A stretch of DNA of 64,000 nucleotides from an uncultured Clostridia bacterium (GTDB lineage: Bacteria; Bacillota; Clostridia; Peptostreptococcales; Anaerovoracaceae): the NCBI GenBank assembly GCA_945928865.1, contig CAMENZ010000007.1:1-64000 (forward strand), written 5' to 3'. Numbering within the stretch: the first letter of the stretch is position 1; every line of letters starts with the position of its first letter. The notes under the pieces are model-generated. The model saw nothing but the letters and a program-made list of their open reading frames with translations, was not told the origin of the DNA and searched no databases. Shown one piece after another: positions 15,626 through 24,690 of the stretch. Made by a program: the position numbers and the translations under genes.

Positions 15626-17560
15626 ATGCTTTTTAAAACAACAGAGGCTCATGAGGAGCTTAGAGCGAAGGTTAGAGCTTTTGCTGAGGAGGAAATAAAG
15701 CCTATTGCTTTTAAACTGGATCAGGAAAATGAGTTTCCACATGAAGCTGTAAAGAAAATGGCAGAATTAGGACTTATGGGTCTACCTTATCCTAAGGAAT
15801 ATGGTGGAGCGGGAATGAGTACCTTAAGCTATGCTATCGCTGTAGAAGAATTGGCAAGGGTAGATGGTGGAGCAGGTGTAATTTTATCGGCTCATACTTC
15901 TTTAGGTTGTTATCCAATATATGCCTTTGGTACAGAGGAGCAAAAAAAGAAATATCTCACTCCATTAGCAAAGGGTGAAAAGTTAGGTGCTTTCGGTTTA
16001 ACAGAAATTAATGCAGGTTCTGATGCCGGCGGTACAGAAACAACAGCTGTACTTATGGGAGATCACTACTTATTAAACGGTGGTAAAATTTTCATTACAA
16101 ATGCTCCTATAGCAGATACTTATGTTGTGTTTGCAGTAACTACACCTAATATAGGTACTAGGGGAATCAGTGCCTTTATAGTAGAAAAATCCTATGAAGG
16201 CTTCGATTTTGGAGACCATTATGACAAGATGGGTATTAGATCATCTTCAACTGCTGAGCTTATTTTTAATGATGTTAAAGTTCCTAAGGAAAATCTTTTA
16301 GGTAAGGAAGGCGAAGGCTTCAAAATCGCCATGTCAACATTAGATGGCGGAAGAATAGGAATCGCGGCTCAGGCTTTAGGTATAGCACAGGGAGCTTTTG
16401 AGCATGCTAGAGAATATGGACTTGAAAGAGTGCAGTTCGATATGCCGATAGCTTTCCAGCAGGTAAATCAGTTTAAGTTTGCAGATATGGCTATTAAACT
16501 TAGAAATGCAAGATTCCAAGTTTATTCAGCGGCTGAACTTAAGGATAATCACGAACCTTTTGGCATGGAAGCAGCTATGGCTAAAACTTATGCTTCTGAT
16601 ATTGCTTTAGAAGTTTGTAATGATGCTCTTCAGATTTATGGCGGAAATGGATTCCTTAAGGGTATGGAAGTTGAAAGAGCCTATAGAGATGCAAAGATTA
16701 CAACTATTTATGAAGGAACTAATGAAATTCAGAGAGTTGTAATAGCTGCACATATTTTAGGAAAAGCTCCTAAGATGACTACAGCAAAATCCGGAAGTAA
16801 GGGTGGTCCTATTACAGGCGTAAGAAAAAAAGAAGTTTTTAGTAAGGGTAGTCCGGAGGAAAGAGTAAATCTTTTAGTAGAAGCTCTTAAGAATGATGGA
16901 TATGATTTTAATGTAGGCATAGATCCTATGACACCTATTTCTGAAGCTGACCGTGTGGTTTCTGCCGGTAAGGGTATAGGTGATATTAAAAATATGAAGC
17001 TTGTAGAAGCTTTAGCTTTAGAAGCCGGAGCAGCTATAGGTTCTTCCAGACCCGTTGCTGAAACCTTAAAATATCTACCTTTAGACAGATATGTAGGTAT
17101 GTCAGGACAGAAATTTACAGGCAACTTGTATTTTGCTTTAGGAATTTCCGGAGCAGGACAGCATTTAAAAGGAATTACAAGTGCTACTACTATTGTAGCT
17201 ATAAATAAAAATAAAAATGCACCTATTTTTAAGAATGCAGATTATGGTATAGTAGGGGATTTAGAAGAAATTCTTCCTTTATTAACTAAGGCTTTAGCTA
17301 CAGGTGAGCCTAAGAAACCGGCACCACCTAAGGTAAAGATGAGAAAGGCTACTATTCTTAAGGAACCATCACATTGGACTACATACGTATGTGATGGCTG
17401 CGGATATGAATATGATCCTGCAGTTGGAGATGAAGAGGGCGATATCAGTATAGGAACAACCTTTGAAGCGCTTCCTGAAGAATGGATTTGCCCAATATGC
17501 GGTGAAGAAAAGACAGCTTTTGTTGAAGTAGAAAAATATTCAAATAAGGAGGAAAAATAA
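15626..17560 (+). CDS. Acyl-CoA dehydrogenase / ETF-alpha FAD domain / rubredoxin fusion
   Basis: A 644-residue three-part redox protein. Residues about 1-380 are a complete short-chain-type acyl-CoA dehydrogenase, with the catalytic base Glu363 in IYEGTNE and the FAD-binding [11 protein letters not shown]. Residues about 443-557 match the C-terminal FAD-binding domain of electron-transfer flavoprotein alpha ([40 protein letters not shown]). After a Pro/Lys-rich linker, residues 585-640 are rubredoxin with iron ligands C589-x2-C592 and C622-x2-C625. The layout traces a path acyl-CoA to FAD to ETF-FAD to rubredoxin iron within one chain. SD AAGGAGG. The stop overlaps the start of the flavodiiron gene. 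The ETF part lacks the alpha N-terminal domain and an EtfB partner; these may be supplied elsewhere or not be needed. Confidence 0.93.
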   Translation: MLFKTTEAHEELRAKVRAFAEEEIKPIAFKLDQENEFPHEAVKKMAELGLMGLPYPKEYGGAGMSTLSYAIAVEELARVDGGAGVILSAHTSLGCYPIYAFGTEEQKKKYLTPLAKGEKLGAFGLTEINAGSDAGGTETTAVLMGDHYLLNGGKIFITNAPIADTYVVFAVTTPNIGTRGISAFIVEKSYEGFDFGDHYDKMGIRSSSTAELIFNDVKVPKENLLGKEGEGFKIAMSTLDGGRIGIAAQALGIAQGAFEHAREYGLERVQFDMPIAFQQVNQFKFADMAIKLRNARFQVYSAAELKDNHEPFGMEAAMAKTYASDIALEVCNDALQIYGGNGFLKGMEVERAYRDAKITTIYEGTNEIQRVVIAAHILGKAPKMTTAKSGSKGGPITGVRKKEVFSKGSPEERVNLLVEALKNDGYDFNVGIDPMTPISEADRVVSAGKGIGDIKNMKLVEALALEAGAAIGSSRPVAETLKYLPLDRYVGMSGQKFTGNLYFALGISGAGQHLKGITSATTIVAINKNKNAPIFKNADYGIVGDLEEILPLLTKALATGEPKKPAPPKVKMRKATILKEPSHWTTYVCDGCGYEYDPAVGDEEGDISIGTTFEALPEEWICPICGEEKTAFVEVEKYSNKEEK

Positions 17561-18771
17561 TGCATTGCGTAAGAAAAGTAACAGAGGATCTATTTTGGGT
17601 AGGTGCCAATGATAAGAGATTACATTTATTTGAAAGTATTCATCCTATAGAAGATGGAGTCTCCTATAATGCGTATGTACTTTTAGATGAACAGACAGTA
17701 CTATTTGATACAGCAGACTGGTCGGTAGGAAAACAATTTATAGAGAATGTTGAATATGTTTTAGATGGTAGACCTTTAGATATTATGGTAATTAACCATT
17801 TAGAACCGGACCATGCAGCTTCCATTAGTGAAATTATTTTAAGATACCCAAATGTTAAGGTGGTTTCTACTGAAAAGGCTTGGTTGATGATGAATCAATT
17901 TAATTTTGGGGTTGAAGAGGAAAACTTTATTACCGTTAAAGAAGGAGATACTATGAAATTTGGTAAGCACGAAGTTGTATTCGTAGCTGCTCCTATGGTT
18001 CATTGGCCTGAAGCTATGGTAACTTTCGATACTACTAATGGTGTGTTATTCTCTGCCGATGCTTTTGGTTCATTTAAATCATTAGACGGAGCCTTATTTG
18101 CAGATGAGGTAGATTTTAAAACTGAATGGATTGATGAAGCTAGAAGATATTATACTAACATAGTAGGAAAGTATGGACCGCAGGTTATGGCACTTCTTAA
18201 GAAGGCTTCAACCATTGATATTAAAATGCTTTGCCCACTCCATGGACCTATTTGGCGTAAGGATATTCCTTGGCTTTTAGACAAGTATATTCATTGGGCA
18301 ACTTATACACCTGAAGAAAAGGGCGTGATGATTGTATATGCTTCAATGTATGGAAATACTATGAATGCAGCTCAACTTTTAGCTACTAAGATTCATGAAA
18401 GAGGATTTCATAATGTCCATGTTTATGATGTAGCTGAAACTCATGTTTCTTATTTAATTAGCCAAGCCTTTAAATTAAGCCACTTAGCTATTTTATCAGT
18501 TACATATAACTTAAATGTATTCCCACCTATGCAGAATTTTATAGATGATTTAAAGCGTCTTAATATGCAAAAGCGTGTGGTTGGAGTTGTGGAAAATGGT
18601 TCTTGGGCTCCACAGGCAGGTACTTTAATATGTGCTGAATTAGATAAGATGAAGCAAATGACTGTGTTAAATGAACAAGTTTCACTTTTATCTTCTGTAA
18701 GCAAGATGACAGATAAGGAATTAGACGATTTAGCAGACAGTATTATTGAATCTATGAAACAGGATTATTAA
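17560..18771 (+). CDS. fprA: Flavodiiron protein (FprA-type oxygen/NO reductase)
   Basis: A 403-residue protein. Residues about 1-250 form a metallo-beta-lactamase-like domain with the diiron ligands His80, Glu82, Asp84, His85 (NHLEPDHAAS), His148, Asp167 and His228. Residues about 255-400 form a flavodoxin domain with the FMN loop YASMYGNTMNAA. Family members take electrons from rubredoxin and reduce O2 to water, and in some cases NO. ATG overlaps the TAA of the rubredoxin-fusion gene by one base (TAATG) and an AAGGAGG precedes it, so the two are translated together. This places the reductase next to its likely electron donor. Confidence 0.95.
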   Translation: MHCVRKVTEDLFWVGANDKRLHLFESIHPIEDGVSYNAYVLLDEQTVLFDTADWSVGKQFIENVEYVLDGRPLDIMVINHLEPDHAASISEIILRYPNVKVVSTEKAWLMMNQFNFGVEEENFITVKEGDTMKFGKHEVVFVAAPMVHWPEAMVTFDTTNGVLFSADAFGSFKSLDGALFADEVDFKTEWIDEARRYYTNIVGKYGPQVMALLKKASTIDIKMLCPLHGPIWRKDIPWLLDKYIHWATYTPEEKGVMIVYASMYGNTMNAAQLLATKIHERGFHNVHVYDVAETHVSYLISQAFKLSHLAILSVTYNLNVFPPMQNFIDDLKRLNMQKRVVGVVENGSWAPQAGTLICAELDKMKQMTVLNEQVSLLSSVSKMTDKELDDLADSIIESMKQDY

Positions 18772-18803
18772 TATTTAGTATATAATGATTGAAATTTTAT
18801 AAA

Positions 18804-18832
18804 AAAACAGGCGTTAGGTCGCCTGTTTTTTA
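18804..18832 (+). terminator. Terminator of the redox operon
   Basis: AACAGGCG pairs with CGCCTGTT around TTAGGT, flanked by A and T runs. It looks bidirectional in form. Confidence 0.88.
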
Positions 18833-18878
18833 TTACTAAATCTTAGCAAAATCTTAACAAAGAAAAAACCTTTTTCAC

Positions 18879-18907
18879 TTGCACTGTATACCGTTATAGG
18901 CTATAAT
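18879..18907 (+). promoter_or_regulatory. Promoter of the VPKTG surface protein
   Basis: TTGCAC at 18879-18884 and a perfect TATAAT at 18902-18907 with a 17-bp spacer. The start codon is about 84 bp beyond the expected transcription start. Confidence 0.75.
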
Positions 18908-18997
18908 TAGCCAGCAAGATAAATGTGTACTGCATTAGTATTAATATTTGATTTTGCAAACTGAAAATTTAGAGAAAATTTAGAAGTGAGGACATGT

Positions 18998-21238
18998 ATG
19001 AAGAAAACTTTAAAAAAGATTTTAGGTTCGGTATTAGTTATATGTATGGTAGTTACTTTTATGCCGGTAAACGCATTTGCAGATGATACAACCGGCAGTG
19101 AAGCTGTAGCTGTAACAGAAAATAATGGTTCAGAAACAGGAACTACTCCTGCAATTTCTACTGGTGATAATACAGTAGCTGAAACCGGCACAGGTGTAGT
19201 TGCAACAGAAAATACAGTTGATACTGGAAATAAAGAAAATACAGGTGATAATGTAGAAAAGCCTGTGACTGAAGGAGATAAAACCGAAACACCAAATGAT
19301 ACAGAAGTAAAGCCTGCTGAAAAGACAGTTGCTAAAATAGGTGAAAAGGTATATAAGACTTTAGCTGAAGCGGTAGAAGCGGCAGAGGATGGAGAAACAA
19401 TAGTTTTAACAGATAATATCGGTGATGAAGCTTCTGAAACCAATAAAATTCTGAAAACTATGAATATAGATAAGAATATTACAATACAAGGTGAAGGTCA
19501 TATCATAAAGAGAACGAAAGACTTTACGGGCACTATATTTAATATTGAAGCAGGTAAAAGCTTAAACTTAGAAAATTTGACTTTAGACGGTGCAGCTTTA
19601 GGGCTGAGTATGAATCTTGAAACTCCAAATAAAGTTTTAGCAACTTATGATAGTGATTCAGTTGTTGGAGAAACTGCTGCAATTATTAATAAAGGTGATT
19701 TAAAGTTTAATAAAATAATTGTTAGAAATTTTATAAGTAAAGTACATGGTAATATTATTGAAAATATTAAAGGTAATTTGGAAATAAATGGGAGTGAAGT
19801 ATTTAATAATTACAGTTTTGTTAATGGAGGAGTTATTTATTCTGAATTTGGTACTTTGAAGATATTAAATTCGCATTTTAATAATAATGGGGCAGCTAGG
19901 GGAGGGATTGCTCATTTATTGAAGTCATCTATCATAGTTGAAGCATCAAAAATAGAAAATGGATTTGCCGTGGGTAATAGCGGAGCGTTTGATTTAAATA
20001 AACCAACTAATGTTGATATTCGGAAGACGATTTTTTCAAACCTAACAGTTGGCAATGATGGAGGCGCATTTTGTATTGACTATAAAATAAAAGATGGAGA
20101 TATGGCTCCTACGAATTTAGCTTTTCAAAATTGTAATTTTATTGGAATTAAAGGTATAAACAAAAATAGTTCTATAGGAGCTGTTCTTCATGTAGTGGAA
20201 GACTTAACATCAGATATGAATTTTGAGAATTGTATTTTTTATGATTGTGAAAGTCTGGAAGGTGTTATATCAAATAATAGTGTAGAGACTGATAAGTTTT
20301 ATATTATTATCAAAGATAGTAAATTTATTGGTAATAAAGGGGCGTGTTTATCAAAAGGACATTTTAAAGTATATGGAAGTAAATTTGTTAATAATATTGA
20401 AAGTGATCGTGGCAGTGTAGCTACAATGGGTGCAATACAATATAAAAAAGATAGAAAAACTATTGATAAAGTATATCCTGGTCATTTAGAAATTTATGAT
20501 ACTTTAATCGAAAATAATGAAACAAGTAAATTTGGTGCTATAGAGATTACAGCGGGAGGAGCTAAAATTGGAAAAGGTACTATTATTAGGCACAACAAAG
20601 GCAATAAAGGTGCAGGGGTTCATTTAGATGTCCAGTCAACTTATCTTATTATTGAAGAAGGGGCTGCAATATATGATAATGAAGCGACAATTTCCGGAGA
20701 TGATATTTACATTAATGATACTAAGAATTTTGATGGAGGATATAAATCCATAGATATACCTGTAATCAAAAATATAAAGTTTATGGATGATGGAATTGAA
20801 AGAATAATAGGTGGATACTTTTTAGATAATACAAATAAGCGATTTTCACCAAAAATGTATAAAGCCTTAACAAGGGAACGTTTAGCTGATTTTAAAAATT
20901 TAGCTTTAAATCTTAAAGCCGCTGATGTAGCTGATCTAATATCAGTATATATTCCATATGAACCTGAGGTAACTACGGTGCCTAATTTAGATATTCCTAT
21001 GGAAGAAAAACCGATATCTCATGAGGAAATTGAAGAACCGGAACTTCCAGAAGTTCCGTTATCTAATAAACCTGTAGCACCGAAGGTTAAAGCAAATAGC
21101 ATAGTGCCAAAGACTGGAGTGCCAAAGACTGGAGTGCCAAAGACTGGAGATGGTATGGAAGAAGTAATGTGGACTTTAGGGATTATGATTTCGTTATTAG
21201 GATTATCCTTTGTTATGAGAAGGAAGGAAAATAACTAA
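18998..21238 (+). CDS. Cell-wall-anchored beta-helix surface protein with triplicated sorting motif
   Basis: A 746-residue exported protein. The ATG at 18998 is preferred over the upstream in-frame GTG (18986) because GTGAGG then serves as its SD. A signal peptide covers about 1-28. Residues 30-110 are a Thr/Glu-rich low-complexity linker. The body begins with KTLAEAVEAAEDGETIVLTDN, typical of secreted pectate-lyase-like right-handed beta-helix proteins, and continues with many NNN/GGV turns to about residue 620. A Pro/Glu linker precedes three copies of VPKTG, then a hydrophobic helix and RRKENN, which is a sortase substrate signal. Binding target unknown; an adhesin is likely. No sortase gene lies in the window. 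Confidence 0.85.
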   Translation: MKKTLKKILGSVLVICMVVTFMPVNAFADDTTGSEAVAVTENNGSETGTTPAISTGDNTVAETGTGVVATENTVDTGNKENTGDNVEKPVTEGDKTETPNDTEVKPAEKTVAKIGEKVYKTLAEAVEAAEDGETIVLTDNIGDEASETNKILKTMNIDKNITIQGEGHIIKRTKDFTGTIFNIEAGKSLNLENLTLDGAALGLSMNLETPNKVLATYDSDSVVGETAAIINKGDLKFNKIIVRNFISKVHGNIIENIKGNLEINGSEVFNNYSFVNGGVIYSEFGTLKILNSHFNNNGAARGGIAHLLKSSIIVEASKIENGFAVGNSGAFDLNKPTNVDIRKTIFSNLTVGNDGGAFCIDYKIKDGDMAPTNLAFQNCNFIGIKGINKNSSIGAVLHVVEDLTSDMNFENCIFYDCESLEGVISNNSVETDKFYIIIKDSKFIGNKGACLSKGHFKVYGSKFVNNIESDRGSVATMGAIQYKKDRKTIDKVYPGHLEIYDTLIENNETSKFGAIEITAGGAKIGKGTIIRHNKGNKGAGVHLDVQSTYLIIEEGAAIYDNEATISGDDIYINDTKNFDGGYKSIDIPVIKNIKFMDDGIERIIGGYFLDNTNKRFSPKMYKALTRERLADFKNLALNLKAADVADLISVYIPYEPEVTTVPNLDIPMEEKPISHEEIEEPELPEVPLSNKPVAPKVKANSIVPKTGVPKTGVPKTGDGMEEVMWTLGIMISLLGLSFVMRRKENN
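21104..21148 (+). repeat. Three identical 15-bp repeats encoding VPKTG
   Basis: GTGCCAAAGACTGGA occurs three times in tandem without any difference (21104-21118, 21119-21133, 21134-21148), so each copy encodes a possible sortase recognition site. Perfect identity suggests recent duplication or active slippage. Confidence 0.95.
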
Positions 21239-21286
21239 GCATATTAAATTTAATATAAAAAATAACTGTGAGTTATAAAATAGAGT

Positions 21287-21324
21287 AAGAAGGCTAAAAT
21301 CAATTTAGCCTTCTTTATTTTTTT
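21287..21324 (+). terminator. Terminator after the surface protein gene
   Basis: AAGAAGGCTAAA pairs perfectly with TTTAGCCTTCTT around five bases and is followed by TATTTTTTT. Confidence 0.88.
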
Positions 21325-21412
21325 GTTTTTTACAACATTATATGGGCATAACCAATTTTTAATATGTTGAATAGGGTTAATATACTTGTGATTGTAAAAG
21401 TTGTCCGAAACA

Positions 21413-21838
21413 ATGATTCTAAATTCAGAAGAAATAAAGGAAATTCTTCTTCATAGATATCCCTTTTTATTAGTGGATAGGATTACAGATATGGAGCCTG
21501 GAAAATATGCTAAAGGCATTAAATGTGTTTCTCAAAATGAAATGCATTTTTTAGGGCATTTTACCAGCAAGACAGTTATGCCGGGTGTGTTAATTCTGGA
21601 AGCTTTAGCACGGACAGGAGATTGTGCTTTACTTTATTCAGAGGAGAATAGAGATAAATGAGCATTTTTCGGAGGCGTGAAAAACTGTCGTTTTAAGAGA
21701 AAGGTAGTTCCAGGCGATGTGTTACATTTAGAATGTGAAGTTATAAATAGCCGTGGAAATGTTGGCTTTGGTAAGGTAACTGCCACAGTAGATGGGGAAG
21801 TTGCTTGTAGTGGAGAAATTTCTTTTGCAATAGGATGA
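21413..21838 (+). pseudogene. fabZ: fabZ-like 3-hydroxyacyl-ACP dehydratase interrupted by TGA
   Basis: The frame encodes a full FabZ. It has the active-site His in [13 protein letters not shown], the hot-dog helix [13 protein letters not shown] with the catalytic Glu, then NRDK, a TGA at 21659-21661, and on in the same frame [19 protein letters not shown] to the natural stop at 21836-21838. Functional FabZ proteins have Ile, Leu or similar at the TGA position. Both halves keep family residues, so the stop is recent, a sequencing error, or rarely read through. No clear SD precedes the ATG. A MarR regulator follows 13 bp later. The enzyme would dehydrate 3-hydroxyacyl-ACP in fatty acid synthesis. 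Confidence 0.75.
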
Positions 21839-21851
21839 TAGGAGAAAATAT

Positions 21852-22325
21852 ATGCTGAAAGATAATTTTTCGCGTCTATATGACAAATTTAAGTTGCTGC
21901 TATATGAAAAGGCATTTAATGATAATTCAGAGGATGCGCTCTCAGCTTTTGAAGTACTTTGTATGGAAACGATTCTTGCTCTAAGAGAACCTACAGTAAA
22001 TGAATTCGCAGATGCCACGCGTATGTCTTCGCCAAATGCAACTTACAGAATAAATCGCTTAATAGAAAAGGGATATATTAAGAAAAAGCGTGGAAAAACT
22101 GACCGTAGAGAATTTTATCTGGAAACAACAGAAAAGTATTCAGAGGCCTATGGAGTTATTTATGATTATATAGACTTAATATGCGAACGAATAAAGACAC
22201 ATTTTCCACAGGAAGATGTGGAAACTTTTGATAAAATTTTAGGTGTAGTAGCCAACGAACTCACTTATGAAGCTGATAGCTTTCAGGGTGTAGCTGTAAG
22301 AAACGGTAATCTTAAAGAGAAATAA
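21852..22325 (+). CDS. MarR-family transcriptional regulator (FabT-like)
   Basis: A 157-residue winged-helix protein. The recognition part TVNEFADATRMSSPNATYRINRLIEKGYI, with wing KKKRGKTDRREFYLE, lies at about 50-100, flanked by helices for dimer formation. The position just after fabZ suggests FabT, the MarR repressor of fatty acid synthesis genes in many Bacillota. However, the rest of the fab cluster is not here, and the assignment is contextual. The SD is TAGGAG before ATG. Confidence 0.8.
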   Translation: MLKDNFSRLYDKFKLLLYEKAFNDNSEDALSAFEVLCMETILALREPTVNEFADATRMSSPNATYRINRLIEKGYIKKKRGKTDRREFYLETTEKYSEAYGVIYDYIDLICERIKTHFPQEDVETFDKILGVVANELTYEADSFQGVAVRNGNLKEK

Positions 22326-22332
22326 AAATATA

Positions 22333-22368
22333 AAAACTGCTTCCATTGATAAGCAGTTTTATTCATTT
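22333..22368 (+). terminator. Terminator after the MarR gene
   Basis: AAAACTGCTT and AAGCAGTTTT form a 10-bp stem with an 8-nt loop, followed by ATTCATTTTT. Confidence 0.78.
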
Positions 22369-22399
22369 TTGAAGATAGTGTGATATTATAGGCTTTTCA

Positions 22400-22428
22400 T
22401 TGAACAATAAAAAAAATCGTGATATACT
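22400..22428 (+). promoter_or_regulatory. Promoter of the zinc uptake operon
   Basis: TTGAAC at 22400-22405 and TATACT at 22423-22428 with a 17-bp spacer, 39 bp before the first gene. I could not find a clear Zur-type palindrome over it. Confidence 0.7.
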
Positions 22429-22467
22429 TATAATATAAAAATGAATATTGATATCCGGAGGCATTAA

Positions 22468-22764
22468 ATGTTTTTAAAAAAGCGTTATTTGGCTCTTTTT
22501 ATAATCTTAATTATGCTGGTAACTATGTTAGCGGCATCCATATATTTAGGTTCTGAAACTCATCATTTATGTAGGGGGCATCATTGTCAGGTTTGCGTAA
22601 AGTTGGAGCGATGTGAGAGTATAGTAAAACACATATTAGAGGGAACCTTGGGTATAGGGATTTTGCTATTTATGGGTTACCTTAGGGAAACTTTTTCAAA
22701 ATACAGTGAGTTTATGCTGACTGCGTTAACTTTGGTTTCTCTAAAGGTGAAGCTATCTAATTGA
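22468..22764 (+). CDS. Small membrane protein with a Cys/His metal-binding-like loop
   Basis: A 98-residue protein with a hydrophobic helix at about 7-27, an extracytoplasmic loop with THHLCRGHHCQVC (a dense set of His and Cys), and a second helix at about 58-75. Such ligands suit zinc binding. It is first in the operon, about 90 bp before the Zn-binding lipoprotein gene, and shares its promoter. I recall similar small proteins beside zinc transporters in other Clostridia, but no named family. It could be a zinc sensor, a metallochaperone or an accessory subunit. The SD CCGGAGG decides the start. Confidence 0.75.
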   Translation: MFLKKRYLALFIILIMLVTMLAASIYLGSETHHLCRGHHCQVCVKLERCESIVKHILEGTLGIGILLFMGYLRETFSKYSEFMLTALTLVSLKVKLSN

Positions 22765-22765
22765 A

Positions 22766-22802
22766 GCTGGGCAGGCGGATTTTGAGCAAAATCTGTCTAG
22801 CG
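22766..22802 (+). other. Intercistronic RNA hairpin
   Basis: GGCGGATTTT and AAAATCTGTC, extended by GCT/AGC, can form a long stem with a GAGC loop between the small membrane protein and the znuA-like gene. No T run follows, so it is more likely an RNA-processing or stability element than a terminator. It may set different protein levels within the operon. Confidence 0.4.
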
Positions 22803-22852
22803 TAATATATAGATAAAAAAGAGATAAAATATTGAAAATAGGGGATTAAATA

Positions 22853-23959
22853 ATGAAGAAAAGAATTTCAATGGCAATTTGCCTAGTATTAATTATAGGT
22901 ATTTTAGCAGGTTGTAATGCTAAAACTAATTCAGAAGATAAAAGTGAACATAAGTTAAAGATTGTTACTACAATTTTCCCGGTATATGACTGGGTTAGAG
23001 AAGTGGTAGGCGAAAATATGGATAAAGTAGATTTAACCATGTTAGTCGATAATGGTGTTGATTTACATAGCTACAAGCCTACTGCTGAAGATGTTAAGAA
23101 AATTACTGATTGTGATATGCTTGTATACGTAGGCGGAGAATCTGATGAATGGATTGAAGACATTTTAGAAGATAATGCTAAGAAGGACATAAAAGTAGTT
23201 AATTTAATGAAGGTTATGGGTGATAATGCTAAGACTGAAGAAGTGGTAGAAGGTATGGAAGTAAGTGAACATAACCATGGCCATGAGGGAGAGGAACATC
23301 ATGAAGACGGTGATGACCATGACCATGATGGAGATGCACATCATGAGGATGCTGACGACCATGATCATGATGGACATGATGAGGATATGGATGAAGAACA
23401 TGATCATCATCATGATGAACCGGAACTCGATGAACATGTTTGGCTTTCTCTTAGAAATGCAAAGTTGCTTTCTAATGCTATTGCAACTGAATTAGCTGCA
23501 TTAGATTCAGATAACAAGCAGGTGTATAGTGAAAATGCTGTAAAATTTGGTAGAAAATTAGATGCTTTAGATAAGGAATATAAAGAGGTTGTTCAAAATA
23601 GCAAGACAAAGGCTTTAGTATTTGGTGATAGATTCCCATTCCGTTATTTAGTAGATGACTATGGAATAAAATATTCTGCTGCATTTGTAGGTTGTTCAGC
23701 AGAAACAGAAGCCAGCTTGAATACAATTATTTTTCTTTCCAAGAAAGTTGACGAACAGAAGTTATCGTCTGTAATGACTATAGAAGGTAATAATCATGGT
23801 ATAGCTAAGACTATAGTTGATAATACTAAAGATAAAAATGCTAAAATATTAGTATTGGATTCTATGCAGTCTACTACAGGTGAGGATGTAAAAGCCGGTG
23901 CAAAATATATTGATATAATGCAGAAAAATTTAGAAATTCTTAAAGAGGCTTTAAAATAG
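22853..23959 (+). CDS. znuA: Zinc ABC transporter substrate-binding lipoprotein
   Basis: A 368-residue lipoprotein with lipobox LAGC at 18-21. The ZnuA/TroA fold is recognisable: IVTTIFPVYDWVREVVG, DLHSYKPTAEDVKKI with a metal His, a very His/Asp/Glu-rich loop at about 138-190 (many HDHDG and HHHD groups), DEHVWLSLRNAK with a metal His, the GDRFPFRYLVDDYG segment, and a conserved acidic C-terminal site. The His-rich loop is typical of zinc rather than manganese receptors. Next come the ATPase (18-bp gap) and permease. Captures Zn at the outer face of the membrane. Confidence 0.93.
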   Translation: MKKRISMAICLVLIIGILAGCNAKTNSEDKSEHKLKIVTTIFPVYDWVREVVGENMDKVDLTMLVDNGVDLHSYKPTAEDVKKITDCDMLVYVGGESDEWIEDILEDNAKKDIKVVNLMKVMGDNAKTEEVVEGMEVSEHNHGHEGEEHHEDGDDHDHDGDAHHEDADDHDHDGHDEDMDEEHDHHHDEPELDEHVWLSLRNAKLLSNAIATELAALDSDNKQVYSENAVKFGRKLDALDKEYKEVVQNSKTKALVFGDRFPFRYLVDDYGIKYSAAFVGCSAETEASLNTIIFLSKKVDEQKLSSVMTIEGNNHGIAKTIVDNTKDKNAKILVLDSMQSTTGEDVKAGAKYIDIMQKNLEILKEALK

Positions 23960-23976
23960 AAATTAGGAGGTGCTGG

Positions 23977-24690
23977 ATGGCACAACTTAGCTGTAAAAAT
24001 TTATCCATAGGATATGATTCTAAGATAATTCAGAAAGATTTAGATTTTTCTATAGAAAAAGGTGATTATCTTTGTATAGTTGGTGAAAATGGTGCGGGAA
24101 AAAGCACTTTAATGAAAACTTTACTAGGATTAAAAACACCTTTGGCAGGTCATATTTCTATGGAGGACGGAGTAAAAGGCAACGAAATAGGATATTTACC
24201 TCAGCAAAATCTTATTCAAAGAGATTTCCCCGCTTCTGTAAAGGAAATAGTTTTGTCCGGGTGTCAAGGCCGATGTAGATTTCCCGGCTTTTATGGAGCA
24301 GAGGCAAAAAAAAAGGCCAAAGAAGCTATGGATAAGTTAGGCATTACCCATTTAAAGAAATCTTGTTATCGTGAACTTTCAGGTGGACAACAGCAAAGGG
24401 TTTTATTAGCCAGAGCCTTATGTGCCACTCAGAAAATGCTTTTATTAGATGAACCTGTATCAGGATTAGATCCTCAGGCAACACAAGATTTATATGATAT
24501 AATTAAGAAACTAAATGATGAAGAAAATATTACTATTATCATGATTTCTCATGATGTTGGAGCTGCTTTGAAATATGCCTCTCACATTTTACACATAGGA
24601 AAAACTCTATTCTTTGGTACAAAAAATGAGTATTTGAGAAGTAGCGTGGGAAAGGCTTTTACAACTTTAAAGGGAGGTGAGGACTTTTGA
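23977..24690 (+). CDS. znuC: Zinc ABC transporter ATP-binding protein
   Basis: A 237-residue ABC ATPase with Walker A GENGAGKST at about 39-47, Q-loop LPQQN, signature LSGGQQQRVLLARAL, Walker B MLLLDEP and H-loop MISHD. It energises zinc import with the adjoining permease. The SD GGAGG lies close to ATG. Its stop overlaps the TTG start of the permease by four bases. Confidence 0.94.
   Translation: MAQLSCKNLSIGYDSKIIQKDLDFSIEKGDYLCIVGENGAGKSTLMKTLLGLKTPLAGHISMEDGVKGNEIGYLPQQNLIQRDFPASVKEIVLSGCQGRCRFPGFYGAEAKKKAKEAMDKLGITHLKKSCYRELSGGQQQRVLLARALCATQKMLLLDEPVSGLDPQATQDLYDIIKKLNDEENITIIMISHDVGAALKYASHILHIGKTLFFGTKNEYLRSSVGKAFTTLKGGEDF

Noticed and set aside
21659-21661. TGA in fabZ as a selenocysteine or reassigned Trp codon
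   Set aside because: FabZ has no Cys or Trp role at this position, no SECIS-like hairpin was evident right after it, and other genes here use TGA as a normal stop (pilT, znuC).
23265-23495. A Met/Ile-rich open frame inside the zinc receptor gene
   Set aside because: It is an out-of-frame reading of the His/Asp-rich loop codons, with no SD or sensible protein composition.
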